A program made the translations under genes and the position numbers. A DNA stretch of 64,000 bases from Crossiella sp. CA-258035 (lineage in GTDB: Bacteria; Actinomycetota; Actinomycetes; Mycobacteriales; Pseudonocardiaceae), in NCBI RefSeq assembly GCF_030064675.1, contig NZ_CP116413.1, forward strand, positions 5,302,001 to 5,366,000, given 5' to 3'. The stretch's first letter is position 1. The number at the start of each line of letters is the position of its first letter. The notes under the pieces are model-generated. The model worked only from the letters and a program-made list of their open reading frames with translations, was not told the origin of the DNA and ran no database searches. Below, in pieces: positions 60,402-64,000 of this stretch.

Positions 60402-60418
60402 AAGTTTCGGAAACTTTC
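60402..60418. promoter_or_regulatory. GAAACTTTC xylan-type operator
   Basis: AAGTTTC-G-GAAACTT (60402-60416) is a perfect 7+1+7 palindrome, and GAAACTTTC (60410-60418) matches the GAAAnTTTC inverted repeat described before actinomycete xylanase genes. It lies 60-76 bases before the esterase-GH115 operon start and 41 bases before the divergent gene. Confidence 0.55.
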
Positions 60419-60458
60419 GGGCGAGCACGGTGGTCCAGTCCGCCGGTAACTTGCGGCC

Positions 60459-61115
60459 ATGGATCTGTTCACCGACTCCTGGACGGCGCTGCGCACGGCG
60501 GTCGCCGACCTCCCGGACGAGGACTTCGCCCGGCCGTCGGGCTGCGCCGGCTGGCTGGTGCGGGACCTGGTGTGCCACCTGGTGATCGACGCCCAGGACG
60601 TCCTGATCACGTTGGCCACGCCCGCGGACACCGAACCCACCAGGGACGCGGTGACCTACTGGTCGGTCGGGCACACCCCGCCCACCGGCGAGGACCCCCT
60701 GGACGCGCTGATCGTCCGGCTGGCCGCGGCCTACCAGGACCCGGCACTGCTCAAGTTCCACCTGGACGACGTCGGCGCGGCCGCGGGCCGGGCGGCCAGG
60801 CTCGCCGATCCCGGCCGACCGGTCGGTACCCAGGGGCAGGTGCTCACCGCCGGCGACTACCTCGGCGCGTACGTGCTGGAGTGGACGCTGCACCACCTCG
60901 ACCTGGTGGCACACCTGCCAGGGGTGGCCGGGCCGCCCGAGGCGGGGCTGGCCCGGACCAGGGAGATGCTGGAGCAGCTCGCCGGGACCAGGTTCCCCGC
61001 CTCGTTCACCGACCGGGACGCGTTGCTGGTGGGCACCGGGCGGCGGGCGCCGACCGCGACCGAGCGGGCCGAGCTCGGTGAGCTGGCCGCGCGGCTGCCG
61101 TTCGTGCTCGGCTGA
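60459..61115 (+). CDS. Maleylpyruvate isomerase N-terminal/DinB-like protein
   Basis: A 218-residue protein with the MDMPI N-terminal domain (mycothiol-dependent isomerase/DinB fold). WTALRTAVADLPDEDFARPSGCAGWLVRDLVCHLV (core PSGCAGWLVRDLVCHL) supplies the first metal His, and VLEWTLHHLDLVAHL the later ones. Proteins of this type are usually mycothiol-dependent transferases; the substrate is unknown. It is divergent from the esterase-GH115 operon. Confidence 0.85.
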   Translation: MDLFTDSWTALRTAVADLPDEDFARPSGCAGWLVRDLVCHLVIDAQDVLITLATPADTEPTRDAVTYWSVGHTPPTGEDPLDALIVRLAAAYQDPALLKFHLDDVGAAAGRAARLADPGRPVGTQGQVLTAGDYLGAYVLEWTLHHLDLVAHLPGVAGPPEAGLARTREMLEQLAGTRFPASFTDRDALLVGTGRRAPTATERAELGELAARLPFVLG

Positions 61116-61140
61116 GGGTCAGCGCCCGTGCCGCCCCGGC

Positions 61141-61506
61141 TCAGGCGTTGACCGTGGCGAAGGTGTCGAGGTTGTTGTTCTTGGCGTAGGCGTTCTCCAC
61201 GCCGACCAGGATCTCCACCACCTCGAAGTAGCGGTCCCAGAACGGGGTGTCCCGCAGCGCCTCGATGAGCAGCTGGTACGACTCGTGGTCACGGGCCTCC
61301 CAGAGCCACACGTCGGTCACCCGCGCCGAGTAGAACTCCGTGTCGAAGAACCGCGACCGGACGCCCTTCGCCCGCTCGTTGATCGCGGGCAGGACCTCGG
61401 TGGTGAACGCGTGCACGCGCTGTTCCACCGACATGGCAAGCCATTCCGGCGAGGTCTTCACCAGCATGAACGCCGTCAAGCCTGGCTCGAACGTCTCTTC
61501 GGGCAT
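61141..61506 (-). CDS. Darcynin-like small protein
   Basis: A 121-residue protein that resembles the darcynin family: [49 protein letters not shown] (core [18 protein letters not shown]) and [18 protein letters not shown]. Its role is not established. The fold is likely a small ferredoxin-like barrel. It is divergent from the LysR regulator with one strong inverted repeat in between, so it is the probable target. Confidence 0.75.
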   Translation of the reverse strand: MPEETFEPGLTAFMLVKTSPEWLAMSVEQRVHAFTTEVLPAINERAKGVRSRFFDTEFYSARVTDVWLWEARDHESYQLLIEALRDTPFWDRYFEVVEILVGVENAYAKNNNLDTFATVNA

Positions 61507-61570
61507 CGCTTTCTCCTTCTTGTTGATGTGCTGTGACACCGAAGTTAGGGACCAGCCACACCTGCGCGCC

Positions 61571-61603
61571 ACGCAACTTGAGCAAGCCAGAGTTGCGTAG
61601 TAT
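61571..61603 (+). promoter_or_regulatory. LysR-type binding site and -10 box
   Basis: ACGCAACT and AGTTGCGT (61571-61578, 61591-61598) form a perfect 8-bp inverted repeat with a 12-bp spacer. TAGTAT (61598-61603) is a -10 element seven bases before the ATG at 61611, implying a leaderless message. The site suits LysR autoregulation and control of the divergent gene. Confidence 0.6.
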
Positions 61604-61610
61604 GCAAACC

Positions 61611-62510
61611 ATGCCCGACCAGCTCGACCTCAACCTGCTGCGCGTCTTCGACGCCCTGCTCCAGGACGGCAGCGTCACCGCGGCCGCCGAGCGCCTGCAC
61701 CTGTCCATCCCGGCGACCAGCCGGGCACTGGGCCGGTTGCGCCGGGCCATGGGCGACCCGATCCTGGTGCGCGCCGGTCGCGGCCTGGCGCCCACCCCGT
61801 TCGCGCTGCGCACCGCGCCGAGGGTGCGCTCGCTGCTGGAGGAGGCCGCCGCGCTGATCAGCGCCGACCGGGAGATCGCGCCAGGGGAGCTCAAGCGCAC
61901 CTTCACCATCCGCATCAACGACGGCGTGGCCGCCACCCTGGCCACCGCGGTGGTCGAGGCCACCGCCGCCCTCGCGCCGGGGGTGGTGCTGCGCTTCGTC
62001 ACCGAGGGCACCGAGAGCATCGAGGCGCTCCGGGACGGCTCGGTCGACCTGGACATCGGCGCGGACCAGGAGGCCACCGCGCCCGACCTGCGCACCGCCC
62101 TGCTGTACCGGGAACGCGCGGTCGGCATCGTGCACGCCGACAGCCCGCTGGCCCGCGTCCGCAAGCCGACCTTGGCTCAACTGTGCGAACATCCGCACGT
62201 CTCGGCCTCCCGCCGCGGCCGCGCCCGCGGTCCGCTCGACGAGGTGCTGGCGGCCGAGGGTCTGCGCCGCCACGTGGCCACCGTGGTGCCGACCGCCGCG
62301 GTGGCCGTGCTGCTGGTCGCGGCCAGCCGCCAGGTCGGCCTGGTGCCGCAACGCCTGGCCGAGCAGTTCGGCGAGGCGCTGAACCTGCGCTGGTTCCCGA
62401 TTCCGGCGCGGCTGCCGGGGACCGGGGTGCGAATGTGCTGGCACGCGCGGCTGGACGCCGACCCGGCGCAGCGCTGGCTGCGCGAGACCATCCGCGCCAC
62501 GCTGGACTGA
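61611..62510 (+). CDS. LysR-family transcriptional regulator
   Basis: A 299-residue regulator. The N-terminal HTH is [57 protein letters not shown] (core [19 protein letters not shown]), and the C-terminal two-lobed sensor runs from about 95. The ATG at 61611 is preferred over 61602 because of the -10 position. It is likely to control the darcynin-like gene. Confidence 0.9.
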   Translation: MPDQLDLNLLRVFDALLQDGSVTAAAERLHLSIPATSRALGRLRRAMGDPILVRAGRGLAPTPFALRTAPRVRSLLEEAAALISADREIAPGELKRTFTIRINDGVAATLATAVVEATAALAPGVVLRFVTEGTESIEALRDGSVDLDIGADQEATAPDLRTALLYRERAVGIVHADSPLARVRKPTLAQLCEHPHVSASRRGRARGPLDEVLAAEGLRRHVATVVPTAAVAVLLVAASRQVGLVPQRLAEQFGEALNLRWFPIPARLPGTGVRMCWHARLDADPAQRWLRETIRATLD

Positions 62511-62541
62511 CGCCGATGTCGGTGCGGTCGTTAAGGTCATC

Positions 62542-63636
62542 ATGGTGACCGTTCTCGACACCCGGGCGCTCAACCGCGCGACGCTGGCCCGGCAGCTGTT
62601 GCTCGACCGCGCCGAGCTGCCGGTGCTCGACGCCGTCGCGCACGTGGGCGGCCTGCAGGCCCAGGAACCGCAGGAACCCTTCATCGGGCTGTGGTCGCGG
62701 CTGCGGGCCTTCGACCCCTCGGCGCTCTCCGAGCTGCTGACCGGCCGGCAGGTGGTGCGCACCCACCTGATGCGGCGGACCGTGCACCTGCTGACCGCCG
62801 CGGACACCCTCGCCTGGCGGGCCCGCCACAACGCGATGCTCCGCCAGCGGGTGACCGGGGTGTACCGCAGGGAGCTCGCCGGAGTGGACCTGGACGAGCT
62901 GGCCGCCGCGGGCCGGGCGGCGATGGCCGACGGGGCGCACCGCTCGATGCCCGAGCTGGCCAGGGCGGTGCTGGAGCGCTGGCCCTCGGCGGATGCCAAG
63001 GCGCTGGGCGAGATGCTGGTCGCCGGGCTGCTGACCATGGTGCAGACCCCGCCGCGCGGGCTGTGGCGGGCCAAGGGCGGCGCGCGCTACGCGCTGCTCT
63101 CCGACTGGGTGGGACGCGAGATCGACCCGCTGGACCCGGATCCGGCCGATCCGGTCGGCCAGCGCCTGCTCCGGCGCTACCTCGCCGCCTTCGGCCCCGC
63201 GGCCACCGCCGACCTGCGGGCCTGGAGCGGTGCGGCCGGGCTGCCCGCCGCGGTGGCCGCGCTGCGCCCGGAGCTGGTCAGCTACCGGGACGAGCGGGGC
63301 AGGGAGCTGCTGGACCTGCCCGGCGCGCCGCTGCCCGATCCGGAAACCCCGGCCCCGGTGCGGTTCCTGCCGGCTTTCGACAACGCGATCCTCGGCTACC
63401 AGGACCGCACCCGGATCATCGACGACGCCCACCGCAACCTGTCCGTGGCCGGCGCCCGCGTGGTGCTGGTGGACGGCCGGGTCGCCGCGACCTGGACCGT
63501 GCAGGCGGACACCGTGGTGGTGACACCGTTGGACCGCTTCACCAAGGCCGACCGGACGGCGGTGGCCGAGGAGGCGGAGGAGCTGGCGTTGTTCCTCTCG
63601 GACAAGGAGAGCAACCGGCTGCGGATCGAGTCCTGA
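62542..63636 (+). CDS. Winged-helix HTH_42 protein, AlkZ-like DNA glycosylase candidate
   Basis: A 364-residue protein of the HTH_42 family. Near the N-terminus, Gln39-Ala40-Gln41 in GGLQAQEPQ matches the QxQ catalytic motif of AlkZ, a glycosylase that unhooks azinomycin crosslinks. VRTHLMRRTVHLLTAAD and the later FLPAFDNAILGYQDRTRII (core PAFDNAILGYQDR) are also typical. It probably removes bulky or crosslinked bases; some relatives give self-resistance to genotoxic metabolites. ATG at 62542 or GTG at 62545; a TAAGGT box lies just upstream, so the message may be leaderless. A strong terminator follows. Confidence 0.82.
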   Translation: MVTVLDTRALNRATLARQLLLDRAELPVLDAVAHVGGLQAQEPQEPFIGLWSRLRAFDPSALSELLTGRQVVRTHLMRRTVHLLTAADTLAWRARHNAMLRQRVTGVYRRELAGVDLDELAAAGRAAMADGAHRSMPELARAVLERWPSADAKALGEMLVAGLLTMVQTPPRGLWRAKGGARYALLSDWVGREIDPLDPDPADPVGQRLLRRYLAAFGPAATADLRAWSGAAGLPAAVAALRPELVSYRDERGRELLDLPGAPLPDPETPAPVRFLPAFDNAILGYQDRTRIIDDAHRNLSVAGARVVLVDGRVAATWTVQADTVVVTPLDRFTKADRTAVAEEAEELALFLSDKESNRLRIES

Positions 63637-63645
63637 CACCGGAAC

Positions 63646-63674
63646 GGCCCGTTCGCGCGACGGGCGAACGGGCC
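63646..63674 (+). terminator. Hairpin terminator between converging genes
   Basis: GGCCCGTTCGC and GCGAACGGGCC form a perfect 11-bp stem with a 7-nt loop, nine bases after the HTH_42 stop. It can serve both this gene and the converging repeat protein. Confidence 0.85.
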
Positions 63675-63697
63675 GAACCCGGTGTGGTCACACAGTT

Positions 63698-64000
63698 TCA
63701 GGCACGGGCGCGCACGATGTACTGGCCCATGCCGCCGCAGCCGTTGGGGTTGGTCATGGTGATGACGTAGCCCGGCGGGATCGGCGAGCCCAGGCAGACC
63801 CACTGCCCGTCACGGGGCAGTTCGATGTAGCGCCCCATGCCGCCACAGCCGTTCGGGTTCAGCATGGTGATCACGTAGCCGTCCGGGATCGGTGAGCCGA
63901 GGCAGGTCCACTGCCCGTTGCGCGGCAGCTCGATGTAACGGCCCATGCCGCCACAGCCGTTGCCGTTCAGCATGGTGATCACGTACGGGACCGGGATCGG
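63698..64000 (-). CDS. Cys/Gly-rich protein of 36-residue tandem repeats (C-terminal part)
   Basis: The visible 100 C-terminal residues consist of a 36-residue (108-bp) unit repeated almost exactly: two full copies and a shortened last one. Each has GYVITMLNPNGCGGMGRYIE, then LPRDGQWVCLGSPIP, with two Cys per unit. The last copy ends QYIVRARA. The N-terminus lies outside the window, so a signal peptide cannot be checked. Regular Cys, Gly and aromatic residues suggest a small disulfide-stabilised, possibly extracellular repeat. I do not recognise the family. Confidence 0.75.
   Translation of the reverse strand, partial: PIPVPYVITMLNGNGCGGMGRYIELPRNGQWTCLGSPIPDGYVITMLNPNGCGGMGRYIELPRDGQWVCLGSPIPPGYVITMTNPNGCGGMGQYIVRARA

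Noticed and set aside
63730-63990. CRISPR-like array
   Set aside because: The 108-bp repeats have no variable spacers and are in-frame coding units.
1-64000. Insertion sequences, integrases, phage or plasmid genes
   Set aside because: No transposase, integrase or attachment-site duplication was recognised anywhere in the window.

Overview
The window is high-GC, densely packed actinobacterial DNA. It carries an AfsR-type SARP, a WhiB protein, Tat-exported hydrolases, an F420-type oxidoreductase, many GTG starts and many four-base start/stop overlaps. This gene set points to a filamentous soil actinomycete, probably of the Pseudonocardiaceae type; the family placement is inference. No rRNA, tRNA, insertion sequence, prophage or CRISPR array was seen, and no gene-free stretch exceeds about 300 bases.

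Layout. 1-1528: arsenic/metal resistance (acr3-arsR divergent from cadI). 1547-12482: a compact class I lanthipeptide cluster, made of a SARP regulator, a small precursor gene (4892-5068), cyclase LanC, full-length dehydratase LanB, ABC exporter and a luciferase-like F420-type oxidoreductase. A row of 11-bp-spaced heptads lies before the precursor and a perfect 14-bp hairpin follows it. 12492-19864: SRPBCC and AraC genes, then a light/carotenoid-type region (tspO, NAD-binding epimerase, whiB, cobalamin-type MerR regulator, GGPP synthase, phytoene desaturase) without a phytoene synthase. 19960-24437: secreted aminopeptidase, secreted glycosidase-like protein, folA and thyA. 24510-27521: molybdate uptake operon with its own HTH-TOBE protein and an apparently leaderless promoter. 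27527-38101: small regulators each beside an enzyme (GntR, XRE-cupin, WYL, HxlR), two epoxide-hydrolase-type proteins, a methyltransferase and an amino acid permease.

38119-50643 is a carbohydrate locus under a divergent LacI regulator: an operon encoding a cytoplasmic GH127, a binding protein with two permeases, a secreted HExxH protease, a Tat-exported GH127/146-type enzyme, a secreted GH43 and a secreted (alpha/alpha)6 hydrolase with a C-terminal F5/8C module. The combination suggests use of L-arabinose-decorated plant wall material, possibly hydroxyproline-rich glycoproteins. 50662-55958 holds isochorismatase, MerR, two tandem purple-acid-phosphatase paralogues (the second has lost two metal ligands) and an SDR. 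55955-60342 is a two-gene xylan-side-chain operon (GH115 and an SGNH esterase) preceded by a GAAACTTTC motif. 60459 to the end holds a mycothiol-type DinB protein, a darcynin-like protein, LysR, an AlkZ-like DNA glycosylase candidate and the C-terminal part of a protein built from 36-residue Cys/Gly repeats.

The strongest candidates for something undescribed are the lanthipeptide, whose seven cysteines can be paired with upstream Ser/Thr into a nearly continuous run of small rings and whose cluster ends in a possible dehydroamino-acid reductase, and the arabinoside/protease locus. Functional calls rest on recognised family motifs read from the translations; no database search was run.
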